DNA of 64,000 bases from Frankia casuarinae. GTDB taxonomy: Bacteria; Actinomycetota; Actinomycetes; Frankiales; Frankiaceae. How positions within the stretch are numbered: the stretch's first letter is position 1; each line of letters opens with the position of its first letter. The stretch lies in contig NC_007777.1 in the NCBI RefSeq assembly GCF_000013345.1, forward strand, positions 5,208,001 to 5,272,000, read 5' to 3'. The notes below the pieces were generated by a model. It was not told where the DNA came from. It ran no database searches and worked only from the letters and a program-made list of their open reading frames with translations. Positions 38,572 to 47,295 of the stretch are shown piece after piece. Both the position numbers and the translations under genes were made by a program.

Positions 38572-40054
38572 CCAGTCCGACGTTGCGGACCACCAGGACC
38601 AGGCTCATCATGATCCGTCCCTGGACGACGTCGTTGTACCGCCACGGATAGACGACCTGGGAGAGCACAACGCAGATCAGCAGCAGCGCCACCCACCGCC
38701 ACGACGGTCCACCGGCCGGGACGGGGGCAGCCGGTCCACCAGCCGGGACGGTCAGGCCGCCGGAGCCGGCGGGCCGGGCCATCGCGATCCAGACCGCGAC
38801 GAGCGCCATGATCCACACGAGGTACTGCGGGCTGAGCACGCGGGCGGTCACGACCACGACAAGCAGCAGCGCGAGCGTGCGCCCCACGAGCACACCGGCC
38901 CGGCCCGCGCCGTCCGCCGCCGCGGGCGGACGCGCCCACCCCCACCACCACAGGGCCGAAATGGCGATCACTACGATCTCGGTCAACGAGCATGCGGTGG
39001 CCACGCCGCGGGCCAGCGGGGTGTCGAACTGGAGCGAACCGTAGGAATAGCCGGGTGCCGTTCCATGGCCGAGCATGTGGGCGACGACGAACGGCGTCGC
39101 GGCCACCGCCTCCACCTGTAGTCCGCGGGCCTGCTGCGCGCCGAGAAACCCGAACGCGTCCCGCCACCACCCGGTGAGCGCGAACAGCGCCGCGAGCCCC
39201 CCGACGGCGCACAGGACGCCGGCGGCAAGACGCAACCAGTCCGGCGAGGGCGCCGGGAATCGACCGGTGGGCCGGCCGGGGGGCGGATCGGGGGGCGGAT
39301 CGATGGACGCCGACCGACCCGGGGACCGGAGCGGCGGACGGGACAGGGCGATCAGCAGCAGGACCGGCCAGATCTTGAGCAGCGCACCCGCGGCGAGATG
39401 AAATCCCGCCCGGCCGAACCGGCCCGCGGCGAGCGCGAGCACGGCCGCGACCGCCGCCGCGGCCGGCAGCAGATCGAAACGGGCCAGCGCCACCGGTCCC
39501 AACGCGGTGAGACCCGCCACCCAGAACCCCGCCGCCGGGATCGAGCGACGCACCAGCGCGGCGGTCAGGACGGCGTCGACGGCCACCATCATCCCGACGA
39601 ACACCGCTCGATAGGGCAATCCCAGATAGGCGTGAGTTACGTCGGGCAACACGAACACAACTGCCGCGCCCGGCGGATACTGCCAACGGTCGTCACCGGT
39701 GGGCATCCCCTCGCCGCGACTGAGCCCGCGGCCCCACTCCGCATAGATGTGTAGATCGCCGAGCACGCTCTGCTGCATGCCGAACGCCTGGTCGGTCACC
39801 ACCAGGGTGACGAGGACGGCACGGCTGACCAGCCACCATGCCCAGAGGCGCCGGGCTGACCGGTCGGGGGTGCCGGCTCCGGGACGAGCGAGCGCGGCCG
39901 GCCGTCCGGGTGCGGACAAAGCCGGCCCCCCGGCGCGCCGCGGCACCGGGAGGCGGCTCGACGGGTCCGCGCGCACGCTCGCGACCGTACCCGCAGGTGC
40001 CTGGTGGGCGATGGCGCGCCCTGCGCGCACCTGACGGACGGCATCTCCCGTCAC
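38519..40054 (-). CDS. GT87-type (DUF2029) membrane mannosyltransferase
   Basis: 511 residues. A basic, disordered N-terminus (1-68) precedes about ten membrane helices. Typical GT87 features: GDLHIYAEWGRGLSRGEGMP, DRWQYPPGAAVVFVLP (the YPP motif), ALARFDLLPAAAAVAAVLAL, GALLKIWPVLLLIAL and VLSPQYLVWIMALVAVW. Related actinobacterial enzymes add alpha-mannose or arabinose from polyprenyl-phosphate donors to envelope glycans. The gene end overlaps the MptB-like gene tail to tail. The GTG at 40054 has no good Shine-Dalgarno sequence; a start further in is possible since the first 60 residues are low-complexity. Confidence 0.78.
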   Translation of the reverse strand: MTGDAVRQVRAGRAIAHQAPAGTVASVRADPSSRLPVPRRAGGPALSAPGRPAALARPGAGTPDRSARRLWAWWLVSRAVLVTLVVTDQAFGMQQSVLGDLHIYAEWGRGLSRGEGMPTGDDRWQYPPGAAVVFVLPDVTHAYLGLPYRAVFVGMMVAVDAVLTAALVRRSIPAAGFWVAGLTALGPVALARFDLLPAAAAVAAVLALAAGRFGRAGFHLAAGALLKIWPVLLLIALSRPPLRSPGRSASIDPPPDPPPGRPTGRFPAPSPDWLRLAAGVLCAVGGLAALFALTGWWRDAFGFLGAQQARGLQVEAVAATPFVVAHMLGHGTAPGYSYGSLQFDTPLARGVATACSLTEIVVIAISALWWWGWARPPAAADGAGRAGVLVGRTLALLLVVVVTARVLSPQYLVWIMALVAVWIAMARPAGSGGLTVPAGGPAAPVPAGGPSWRWVALLLICVVLSQVVYPWRYNDVVQGRIMMSLVLVVRNVGLVTVCGWAWRAAAGSRPA

Positions 40055-40173
40055 CTATTGTTTGCGCCATATCGAGTCACCACCGCGGCGCGCAACGGAG
40101 CGCGCCGTGGCCGGCGGACCGGGCGGCGCGTTCGGCGGCGAAGGGTGGCTCGAAACGCGCCGCGGAGGTGCCT

Positions 40174-41430
40174 GTGATCCTCGGATCCGGCTCAGCATGG
40201 GACACGGCCTGCGTTCAACTGGCGAACGCGGCTCGTCATCTGGGCCTTGACGACGGTATGCACGACCTGCTCCGCACGCCCCGCCGGGCGATCACCGTCA
40301 GCGTTCCGCTACAGCGCGACGACGGTCAGCTGACCGTGCTGACCGGCTATCGCGTCCAGCACAACCTCGCCCGTGGCCCGGGCAAGGGAGGGATCCGCTT
40401 CCACCCAACCACCGACCTCGACGAGGTCAAGGCGCTGGCGATGTGGATGACCTGGAAGTGCGCGCTGATGGGGATCCCCTACGGCGGGGCCAAGGGCGGC
40501 ATCGCGGTGGAACCGGCGATGCTCTCCCTGCCGGAACGCGAACGCCTGACCCGGCGCTACGCCGCCGAACTCGTCCCGTTGATCGGACCGGAGAAGGACA
40601 TCCCGGCACCGGATGTGGGCACCGACGAGCAGACCATGGCCTGGATCATGGATACCTACTCGGCGCACACCGGGTACACCACCACCGGTGTGGTAACCGG
40701 CAAACCGCTGTCCATCGGCGGTTCCGCCGGTCGGGCCGGGGCGACCAGCCTGGGGGTGCAGCTTTCGGTGTTCGCCGCGCTGCGCGAGACCGGGCGCGAC
40801 CCGCACGCGATGACGATCGCGGTCCAGGGCTTCGGCAAGGTGGGGGCGCTCGCGGCCCAGTACCTGCACGACGCCGGTTGCACTGTGGTCGCGGTCTCGG
40901 ACGTGAAGGGCGGGATCTACAACCCGCAGGGACTCAACCCGGCCGCCCTCATCCGCCATCTCGCCGGCGGCGCGGAGACGGTCGTCGGCTACCCGGGAAC
41001 CGACACGATCACCAACGACGAGCTCCTGGAGCTCGACGTCGACGTGCTCGTCCCCGCGGCGTTGGAGGGCGTCATCACGGTCGAGAACGTCGACCGGGTC
41101 CGCGCGCCGATCATCGTCGAGGGTGCCAACGGCCCGGTGACCGCCGAGGCCGACCAGGTCCTGGACGACCGGGGCGTCCTGGTGGTGCCGGACATCCTCG
41201 CCAACGGCGGCGGGGTGGCGGTCTCGTACTTCGAATGGGTGCAGGACATCCAGGCGTATTTCTGGTCCGAGGACGAGGTCAGCGACCGGCTCCGGGCGCT
41301 GATGGACCGCGCGTACCGCGAGGTCTCCCTGCTGGCCACGACCCAGAAGATCAGCATGCGCAACGCCGCGCACGTCATCGGGGTCGGCCGGGTGGCCGAC
41401 GCCCACCGGACCCGGGGTCTGTATCCCTGA
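40174..41430 (+). CDS. Glu/Leu/Phe/Val-type dehydrogenase
   Basis: 418 residues. Oxidative deamination of an amino acid (glutamate most likely) with NAD(P). Substrate domain: HNLARGPGKGGIRFHPTTDL, WKCALMGIPYGGAKGGIAV with catalytic Lys, and IPAPDVGTDEQTMAWIMDTY with the catalytic Asp. Cofactor domain: AVQGFGKVGALAAQYL and a Rossmann strand ending VSDVKGGIY. The GTG at 40174 has GGAGG five bases upstream, which settles the start; longer frames upstream are not coding. The short form is like archaeal and Bacillus-type GDHs. Divergent from the GT87 gene. Confidence 0.93.
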   Translation: MILGSGSAWDTACVQLANAARHLGLDDGMHDLLRTPRRAITVSVPLQRDDGQLTVLTGYRVQHNLARGPGKGGIRFHPTTDLDEVKALAMWMTWKCALMGIPYGGAKGGIAVEPAMLSLPERERLTRRYAAELVPLIGPEKDIPAPDVGTDEQTMAWIMDTYSAHTGYTTTGVVTGKPLSIGGSAGRAGATSLGVQLSVFAALRETGRDPHAMTIAVQGFGKVGALAAQYLHDAGCTVVAVSDVKGGIYNPQGLNPAALIRHLAGGAETVVGYPGTDTITNDELLELDVDVLVPAALEGVITVENVDRVRAPIIVEGANGPVTAEADQVLDDRGVLVVPDILANGGGVAVSYFEWVQDIQAYFWSEDEVSDRLRALMDRAYREVSLLATTQKISMRNAAHVIGVGRVADAHRTRGLYP

Positions 41431-41450
41431 CCGGCATCCCTGACCGGCGG

Positions 41451-41828
41451 TCATGACCGCCGCGCGCGCCCCGGGCGGCGCGGCGGTCGTGCCCCTGGGG
41501 CCGGCAGCCCTGGGGCCGTCGCAGCCTGCGCGGCCGCGGCGGCGACCGCCAGCAGCGTGTCGTGATCGTCCGCCGGGACGGACCGGTTGCGGCGCCGATG
41601 CCCGCACCGCTCGCAGACGTGCGTGATGACCAGATCGTGCGTACGGCTCTCCACCGCGACCGGCCGCATCACAGCGCCGCACCGCGCCGCCCGGTCGCCG
41701 GGGTTGACGTCGACGTGCCGCGACGACAGACAGGACGGGCAGTGGTTGGTGTACCCGTCACCACGCACGGCCGTCGCGCAGACCAGGCAGACGAAGTCCT
41801 CGGTGGTGCGGGTGAAGCGCCGGCTCAC
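41451..41828 (-). CDS. RNHCP-domain zinc-ribbon protein
   Basis: 125 residues. Begins MSRRFTRTTEDFVCLVC, then TNHCPSCLSSRHVDVNPGDR and ITHVCERCGHRRRNR. The three CxxC pairs suggest zinc ribbons; the family takes its name from an RNHCP motif, here TNHCP. Function unknown. The C-terminal 40 residues are Ala/Pro/Arg-rich. GTG at 41828 is chosen because the conserved domain begins there and TACCCT lies exactly six bases upstream. Confidence 0.82.
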   Translation of the reverse strand: MSRRFTRTTEDFVCLVCATAVRGDGYTNHCPSCLSSRHVDVNPGDRAARCGAVMRPVAVESRTHDLVITHVCERCGHRRRNRSVPADDHDTLLAVAAAAAQAATAPGLPAPGARPPRRPGRARRS

Positions 41829-41834
41829 CGGCCA

Positions 41835-41840
41835 AGGGTA
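41835..41840 (-). promoter_or_regulatory. -10 element of RNHCP gene (leaderless)
   Basis: TACCCT on the minus strand, exactly six bases before the GTG start, without a Shine-Dalgarno sequence. Confidence 0.5.
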
Positions 41841-42076
41841 GGCCACCACACGGCGTGCCCCGCCTGCCCGGAAGTCAATCAGCGCCAACGGTAGCCAATC
41901 GGGGCCCTCGGAGCTGGCCGGAACTCGGAGCTGGCCGGAACCGGGTGGGGGCCTCCCGCGAACATCTCATCGTATCCGCGCCGGGCGGCCGGGCCGTGGG
42001 CGGGACGTGTGTCGCCGGAGACGCCGAAGATGTCGGACCCACGGGGTGAAATAGTGGGCGGCGCACCATACCGGGC

Positions 42077-42490
42077 GTGGTACGTCGGCGCACCATCGCG
42101 CCCATCGTCCCGGATGCGTCCCGAGGAGGTCCCGCTGTGGAGGCAGCACATCCTCTGCCGCCCGAGAGACTGCCGCCCGAGAAACCGGCGCCCGAGAAAC
42201 CGGCGCCCGAGAAACCGGCGCGGGCGGACGTCCCGCCGAACGAACTGTCCGATCGCGATCGTCGCATGTTGCGCTTCGAGCAGGGTTGGTGGCGTCACCC
42301 GGGAGCCAAGGAGGAGGCGATCCGGGTCGAGTTCGGACTGTCATCAACACGCTACTACCAGTTGTTGAACCGGCTGATCGATTCGGAAGCCGCGCTGATA
42401 GCCGATCCGATGCTGGTCCGCCGGCTGCGCCGGCTGCGGGAGCAACGCCGGGCGGCCCGATCCGGCCGACATGACCGGGCCGAGAGGTAA
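42077..42490 (+). CDS. DUF3263 family protein
   Basis: 137 residues. The C-terminal 90 residues match the actinobacterial DUF3263 family (LSDRDRRMLRFEQGWWRHPG, AIRVEFGLSSTRYYQLLNRL, ADPMLVRRLRRLREQRR), a probable helix-turn-helix-like DNA-binding fold. The N-terminal part contains a 15-base repeat giving PEKPAPEKPAPEKPA (about 42176-42220). The GTG at 42077 is uncertain; the conserved domain only begins near residue 53. Stops eight bases before the LytR_C gene, so the two are one operon, as in other actinobacteria. Confidence 0.82.
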   Translation: MVRRRTIAPIVPDASRGGPAVEAAHPLPPERLPPEKPAPEKPAPEKPARADVPPNELSDRDRRMLRFEQGWWRHPGAKEEAIRVEFGLSSTRYYQLLNRLIDSEAALIADPMLVRRLRRLREQRRAARSGRHDRAER

Positions 42491-42498
42491 GACCACGC

Positions 42499-43164
42499 AT
42501 GACACATGCCACGAACGCACCGCAGCGGCGTCCCCACCGGTGGCGCCCGGACCGGCTCCACACCCTCGGCGCGGGCGTCGTCGCGGTTCTCGCCGTACTC
42601 GCGGGCATCCTGGTGGTCAATCTGCTGAACGGCTCGTCCAACACGGACGGCTCCACCACCCAGGTCGCGGCCCCGACGCGCTCGGCGCGGCCGGGCACGG
42701 ACCAAGCCGGCGGCGGCCGGACCACTCCGGCCCCGCCGCCGCACCGCGCGGCGGCCCCGGCCCCCGGCCCGAGGGCCACGAAGACGGCATCGGCGTCCCC
42801 GAAACCGACGCCGGCGCCGTCCGCGTCCACCGCGACGAAGCCGCCGGCCCCGCCGGGACCAAAGGCCACAGCCCCGGTGGTCGTCCTGAACAACTCGCGG
42901 ATCGCCGGACTCGCCGAGGTGGCCGCCAAGCAGGTCGAGTCGGCCGGGTTCCGGGTCGAGCGGGTGGGCAACTACCAGTCGATCTACAACGTCCCGGTGA
43001 CGACGGTCTTCTACGACGACGCCGACGCCGACGCCGCCCGCGCCCTGAAGGAGGCGATGCCGGGCATCGAGAGCATCGTGCCCCGGTCGAAGACCAGAAT
43101 CGTCTCCACCGACACACTGATCCTGGTGATCACCCGCGACTTCCCCGCCCATCCGGAAAAATGA
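42499..43164 (+). CDS. LytR C-terminal-domain membrane protein
   Basis: 221 residues. Short basic N-terminus, one membrane helix (about 24-44: GAGVVAVLAVLAGILVVNLL), a long Pro/Ala/Thr-rich extracellular linker, and a LytR_C domain (about 130-215: VVVLNNSRIAGLAEVAAKQV, GFRVERVGNYQ, TVFYDDADADAARALKEAMP). Such proteins are linked to the cell wall, where LytR_C accompanies LCP ligases, but no catalytic LCP domain is present. Shine-Dalgarno GAGAGG lies upstream. Confidence 0.85.
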   Translation: MTHATNAPQRRPHRWRPDRLHTLGAGVVAVLAVLAGILVVNLLNGSSNTDGSTTQVAAPTRSARPGTDQAGGGRTTPAPPPHRAAAPAPGPRATKTASASPKPTPAPSASTATKPPAPPGPKATAPVVVLNNSRIAGLAEVAAKQVESAGFRVERVGNYQSIYNVPVTTVFYDDADADAARALKEAMPGIESIVPRSKTRIVSTDTLILVITRDFPAHPEK

Positions 43165-43233
43165 TCACTTGACCGCCGCGCCGCGCTCCTCACCGGCGCC
43201 CGACCACCTCGACCCGTGACCGAGGAAGGCCCA

Positions 43234-44082
43234 GTGACCGAATCCGCGCCGAACAGCCCACCCGCCCCCCGCACACCCGCCGGGGGCGCTGGACTCGCCG
43301 CCCTGCTCACCGCGCCCGAACGCGCCCTGATCGCCCTCGACTACGACGGCACCCTCGCGCCGATCGTCCCGCGGCCGTCGGACGCCGTCCCGGCGCCGGG
43401 GGCGATGGATGCGCTGCGCCGGATCTCCCATGAGATCGGCACCCTCGCCATCATCACCGGACGGCCGGTGGACTCTCTGCTGGAACTGACCGGGCTGGAG
43501 AAGATCCCCGACTTCGGGAACCTGATCATCCTTGGCCAGTACGGACTGCAACGCTGGGACTCGGGCAGCCGCGCGATCAGCAGTCCCGAGCCGCTGCCCG
43601 GTGTCGCCGCGGTCCGCGCGGCGCTGCCCGAACTGCTCCGCGACGCCCCGGTCGGCACCGCCGTCGAGGACAAGCACCAGGCGCTGGTGGTACACGTGCG
43701 GCGCACCGCCGATCCGGACTCGGCGCTCGCCGCGCTCACGCCGGCGTTGACGGCCCTCGCCGAAGACCATGGGATGGAGGCGGCACCGGGCAAGCGAGTG
43801 CTGGAGCTGCGTCCGCCCGGGCACGACAAGGGCGGTGCGCTGCGCAGGCTCATCGCGGCCTGCCAGGCGCGCTCGGTGCTGGTCGCCGGGGACGACTACG
43901 GCGATCTGCCGGCATTCGAGGCCGTCGACGAGCTACGGGCGGGCGGGCTGCCCGGTATCACCGTGTGCAGCGACAGCCCGGAGGTCCCGGACGTGATCCG
44001 CGAACGCGCCGACCTGGTCGTGGGCGGGCCCCCCGGGATGGTCGCCCTGCTGGAGGTGCTGGTCGAGCGGCTCAGCGGCTGA
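43234..44082 (+). CDS. otsB: trehalose-6-phosphate phosphatase
   Basis: 282 residues. HAD-superfamily enzyme removing phosphate from trehalose 6-phosphate. Motifs: ALDYDGTLAPIVPRP (nucleophile Asp), LAIITGRPV, LGQYGLQRWDSG, EDKHQALVVHVR, LELRPPGHDKGGALRRL (Lys) and VLVAGDDYGDLPAFEAV (acidic pair). GTG at 43234 is preferred for its AGGAAGG; a GTG at 43216 is in frame but weakly supported. otsA lies downstream on the same strand, separated by a gene fragment. Confidence 0.93.
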   Translation: MTESAPNSPPAPRTPAGGAGLAALLTAPERALIALDYDGTLAPIVPRPSDAVPAPGAMDALRRISHEIGTLAIITGRPVDSLLELTGLEKIPDFGNLIILGQYGLQRWDSGSRAISSPEPLPGVAAVRAALPELLRDAPVGTAVEDKHQALVVHVRRTADPDSALAALTPALTALAEDHGMEAAPGKRVLELRPPGHDKGGALRRLIAACQARSVLVAGDDYGDLPAFEAVDELRAGGLPGITVCSDSPEVPDVIRERADLVVGGPPGMVALLEVLVERLSG

Positions 44083-44136
44083 CCGCCCGCGCCCTGTTCG
44101 CTCATCCCCGCAGAGCGCGCTCAGCCCGCCCGGGGC

Positions 44137-44310
44137 TCATCCCACCCGCATCAGCCGGTTCGTGTCCGGCGGGTGGTCGTCCTCCCGCAGGCGGATCCAC
44201 GCCGTCAGGGTGGGCTCGGCGCCACCGCCGTACGGCCGGTTCGGGCCGACCAGCATCTCAATGCCGACGACCCGCCGGTGCGTGTTCGTCAGCGCCACCA
44301 ACTCGATGAT
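44137..44310 (-). pseudogene. 3' fragment of a thioesterase-like gene
   Basis: A 57-codon minus-strand frame reads VALTNTHRRVVGIEMLVGPN then PTLTAWIRLREDDHPPDTNR and stops. It resembles the C-terminal half of acyl-CoA thioesterase-like (4HBT_3) proteins, in particular the conserved AWIRLRxD segment. An in-frame stop directly precedes it and no start codon or upstream domain is present, so it is a remnant. It lies between otsB and otsA, which are adjacent in many genomes, suggesting insertion and decay or a rearrangement scar. Confidence 0.45.
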
Positions 44311-44449
44311 TCATTACTGTACGTGATCTCTCTGGATGGAAAACCTGAGCCAGGGGCATTTCCGTGAGACATCTGTCGCCGATTCGTGAGCCTCCGCCGC
44401 CCAAAAATACGATCTTGATGGACCGGCGTACAGGGCTGAGCGGATGGCC

Positions 44450-44455
44450 TACTCT
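44450..44455 (+). promoter_or_regulatory. candidate -10 element of otsA (leaderless)
   Basis: TACTCT, seven bases before the GTG at 44463. No Shine-Dalgarno sequence at this start. Confidence 0.35.
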
Positions 44456-44462
44456 CCGCAGT

Positions 44463-46103
44463 GTGCGTCGGATGCCGGGAGCCGAGGAAGACACCCTGCC
44501 GCGGCTGTGGCCGACCGGCACCGCGCGGGTGCTGGTCGCCTCCAACCGGGGGCCGGTGGCGTTCGCCGTCGGGGACGACGGGAGGCTGCGGATCCGGCGG
44601 GGCGCCGGCGGCCTCGTCAGTGGCCTCAGCCGGGTGGCGGCCGACAACGGTGACGGTCCGATGGCGTGGGTGTGTGCCGCCCTCAGTGACGCCGATCGCC
44701 GGGCGGCGCGTTCCGCGCCTGCCGGCCGCCTCGATCTCGCCGGCCACGACACCGACGGCACCGCCGTCCGGATGCTCGACGTCGACCAGGTCGTTTTCGA
44801 CCGCGCTTACAACGCGGTCGCGAACCGCACGCTCTGGTTCATCCACCACCTGCTCTACGCGCCGGCGTCGCAGCCGGTCTTCGGCCCGGCGTTCCGCCGC
44901 GACTGGCAGGCGTACGAGACCTACAACGAGATGTTCGCCCAGGCTCTCGCGCACGAGGCCGCCCCGGGCGCCTCGGTGCTGATCCAGGACTACCACCTGA
45001 CCCTGGTCGCGGCCCGGCTGCGGGCGCTGCGGGCGGATCTGCGGATCGCCCACTTCAGCCACACTCCCTGGGCACCGCCGGAGTACTTCCGGATTCTCCC
45101 GGACGACGTCAGCGAACAGATCCTGCGCGGCATGCTCGGCGCCGACCGGCTCGGGTTCCTCACCGACGCCTGGGCCGACGCGTTCCAGGAATGCTGCCGC
45201 GACCTCCTCGGACTGCGGATCGACCGGCGGGCGGTGACCATCGGGACGGCCGGGTCGGGACGGGGAGCCGGGTCGGGACGGGGAGCCGGGTCGGGACGGG
45301 GAGCCGGGTCGGGACGGGAGGCCGGGTCGGGACGGGAGGCCGGGTCGGGACGGGAGGCCGGGTCGGGACGGGAGGCCGGGCGGCACCGAACGGTGCGGAT
45401 CGGGGTGCATCCGCTCGGCGTCAGCGCGGACGAGCTGCTTGGCCGGGCCGCCGCCACCGACGTGGCCGCCCGGGCCGCCGAGCTGGTCGACTTGGCCGGC
45501 GGGCGGCGGCTCATCGTCCGGGTCGACCGCACCGAGCTGTCCAAGAACATCGTCCGCGGTCTCGACGCCTACCGGGAGCTGCTGCGCACCCGTCCGGAAT
45601 GGCGCGGCAAGGTGATGCACCTGGTCTGCGCCTACCCGTCACGGCACGATCTGCCGGAGTACCGGGAGTACACCGCCGCGGTGCAGCGCCTGGCCGCGGA
45701 GATCGAGGACGAGTTCGCCACGGACACCTGGCTGCCGCTGCGGCTGGAGATCACCGACGACTACCCCCGGTCGATCGCGGCCCTCTCACTCGCGGAGGTG
45801 CTCGTCGTCAACCCGATCCGGGACGGCATGAACCTCGTCGCCAAGGAGGGGCCGATCGTCTCGACCAGGGATGCCGTCCTCGTGCTCTCCCGGGAGGCCG
45901 GAGCCTGCGCGGAGATGGGCACGGCGGCGCTGGTCGTCAACCCGTTCGACATCCAGGCGACCGCGCGGGCCCTGCACGCCGCCCTGACGATGCCCGCCCC
46001 CGAACGGCGTCGGCGCGCCGAGGAGCTGGCCGCCGTCGCCGGGCGGCTACCGCCCCAGCGCTGGTTCGCCGACCAACTGCACGCCCTCGCCGCCGACCGG
46101 TGA
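44463..46103 (+). CDS. otsA: trehalose-6-phosphate synthase with repeat insertion
   Basis: 546 residues, about 50 longer than usual. GT20 enzyme making trehalose 6-phosphate from a nucleotide sugar and glucose 6-phosphate. Motifs: [100 protein letters not shown], and the donor-binding [16 protein letters not shown]. Residues 263-304 are seven tandem copies of [12 protein letters not shown] (18-base unit, 45249-45374), inserted between the two Rossmann domains just before RIGVHPLGV. The GTG at 44463 is selected for the -10 element and fit to the domain; the frame is open to 44364. Confidence 0.9.
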   Translation: MRRMPGAEEDTLPRLWPTGTARVLVASNRGPVAFAVGDDGRLRIRRGAGGLVSGLSRVAADNGDGPMAWVCAALSDADRRAARSAPAGRLDLAGHDTDGTAVRMLDVDQVVFDRAYNAVANRTLWFIHHLLYAPASQPVFGPAFRRDWQAYETYNEMFAQALAHEAAPGASVLIQDYHLTLVAARLRALRADLRIAHFSHTPWAPPEYFRILPDDVSEQILRGMLGADRLGFLTDAWADAFQECCRDLLGLRIDRRAVTIGTAGSGRGAGSGRGAGSGRGAGSGREAGSGREAGSGREAGSGREAGRHRTVRIGVHPLGVSADELLGRAAATDVAARAAELVDLAGGRRLIVRVDRTELSKNIVRGLDAYRELLRTRPEWRGKVMHLVCAYPSRHDLPEYREYTAAVQRLAAEIEDEFATDTWLPLRLEITDDYPRSIAALSLAEVLVVNPIRDGMNLVAKEGPIVSTRDAVLVLSREAGACAEMGTAALVVNPFDIQATARALHAALTMPAPERRRRAEELAAVAGRLPPQRWFADQLHALAADR

Positions 46104-46165
46104 CCGTCCGGTCTGCCCTGCCGGGGCCGAACGTCGACGCGCGGACCGCGTTCAGACGGCGGCGT

Positions 46166-46963
46166 TCAGACGGCGGCGGCCGCTCGCACCGCGCTGGCCC
46201 AGCCGGCGCCGACCGGGCCCGCCTCGACCGTGACGTTGTCGTACCGCGTCAGCAGGGCGGCGATGTCCGGGTGCCGCACCGCGTTCGCGACCAGGTGCAT
46301 CCGCCCGACATGGGGAGCCATGGCCAGGTCGCTGGCGGAATCGCCGATGGCGATCGCCTCGGCCGGTGACACCCCGCGCCGCTTGAGGTCGTAGGCGACC
46401 GCGTCCCCCTTACCCACACCGTCCGGGACCAGATGGTAGACGTGCGGATTCACCCCAAGATCAGGCATGTGGACCGGCGAGATCAGCCCGTTGTCACGCA
46501 TGCTCAACCAGGAGAATCCGGTCTCGGTGAGCCAGCCGTCGACCTCCGACACGTCGATCTTCCCGCGAAGCATGACGTCGACCTCCCGGCCGGAGTGCCA
46601 GGGGGTGTGCAGCTCCAGCCGCCCGGGGTAGCGCTCGACCATCCGGTCGAGCAGGTACTCCGGTACCTGGTCGAAGTCGGGCGGCATCGCGCCGCGCAGG
46701 ATCTCGCTGTCGCGCCCCTCGTTCCAGCCGACGATCGCGCCGAGCTCCCCGATGAACCCGTCCGCACCGAAGATCGCCGCGGCCTCGAGAAGCTGCGGAC
46801 GGGTACGCCCGCTGACCAGAACCAGCGCAATGCCGGCGTCGTGCAGCTCGGCGAGCGCGCGAGCCGGCTCCAGCGTGATCGCTCCCCCCTCCGCCCGGAA
46901 GAAACAACCCTTGGGACCGACCATCGTGCCGTCAAGATCGGTATAGACGACGCGGATACTCAC
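46166..46963 (-). CDS. HAD-family (Cof/IIB) sugar-phosphatase-like hydrolase
   Basis: 265 residues. HAD motifs: VVYTDLDGTMVGPKG (nucleophile and acid Asp), LVLVSGRTRPQLLEAA (motif II Ser region), and AIAIGDSASDLAMAPHVG (motif IV). The long cap insert between (about 85-190) is the C2/IIB type seen in sucrose-, trehalose- and mannosyl-3-phosphoglycerate phosphatases. GTG at 46963 has AGGGAG nine bases upstream. It converges with otsA and is near otsB; a role in compatible-solute metabolism is possible but not shown. Confidence 0.85.
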   Translation of the reverse strand: MSIRVVYTDLDGTMVGPKGCFFRAEGGAITLEPARALAELHDAGIALVLVSGRTRPQLLEAAAIFGADGFIGELGAIVGWNEGRDSEILRGAMPPDFDQVPEYLLDRMVERYPGRLELHTPWHSGREVDVMLRGKIDVSEVDGWLTETGFSWLSMRDNGLISPVHMPDLGVNPHVYHLVPDGVGKGDAVAYDLKRRGVSPAEAIAIGDSASDLAMAPHVGRMHLVANAVRHPDIAALLTRYDNVTVEAGPVGAGWASAVRAAAAV

Positions 46964-47172
46964 TGTTACAGACTCCCTGGCTCTGGCATGATCGGGTCGA
47001 TCTCCGGGCATGGGGGCACGCGCGGCCGGTAGGAGCGGGCAGGCCCCGCCCGCACCGGTGGGACCACACCGAGAAACCTCCGACCGACCCATATCATGTC
47101 CACAACCAGAGGCAACACCGGTGCACGACCACCCGCGCACGGTCTACAGTACGGACAGACAACTTCATCTGG

Positions 47173-47285
47173 CTCATCCAGAGGGGCAGAGGGAACGGCC
47201 CAGCGAAGCCCCGGCAACCACCCGCATCCCGTGCGCGGCAGGTGCTAATTCCGGCCTGGTGGCAGACTGCCCCGGGAAAGATGAG
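47173..47285 (+). ncRNA. SAM-I (S-box) riboswitch of thrC
   Basis: The S-box core is well conserved: CTCATCCAGAGGGGCAGAGG, AACGGCCC...GAAGCCCCGGCAACC, CGGCAGGTGCTAATTCC, then GGCAGACTGCCCCGGGAAAGATGAG. P1 pairs CTCATC (47173-47178) with GATGAG (47280-47285). The 3' strand of P1 runs directly into AGGAG (47284-47288), eight bases before the thrC ATG, so SAM-stabilised P1 would cover part of the ribosome-binding site. Most S-boxes control methionine or SAM supply; here threonine synthase is the target. Confidence 0.92.
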
Positions 47286-47295
47286 GAGCTTCTTC

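Noticed and set aside
45249-45374. CRISPR or intergenic repeat
   Set aside because: The repeats have no spacers and keep the OtsA reading frame.
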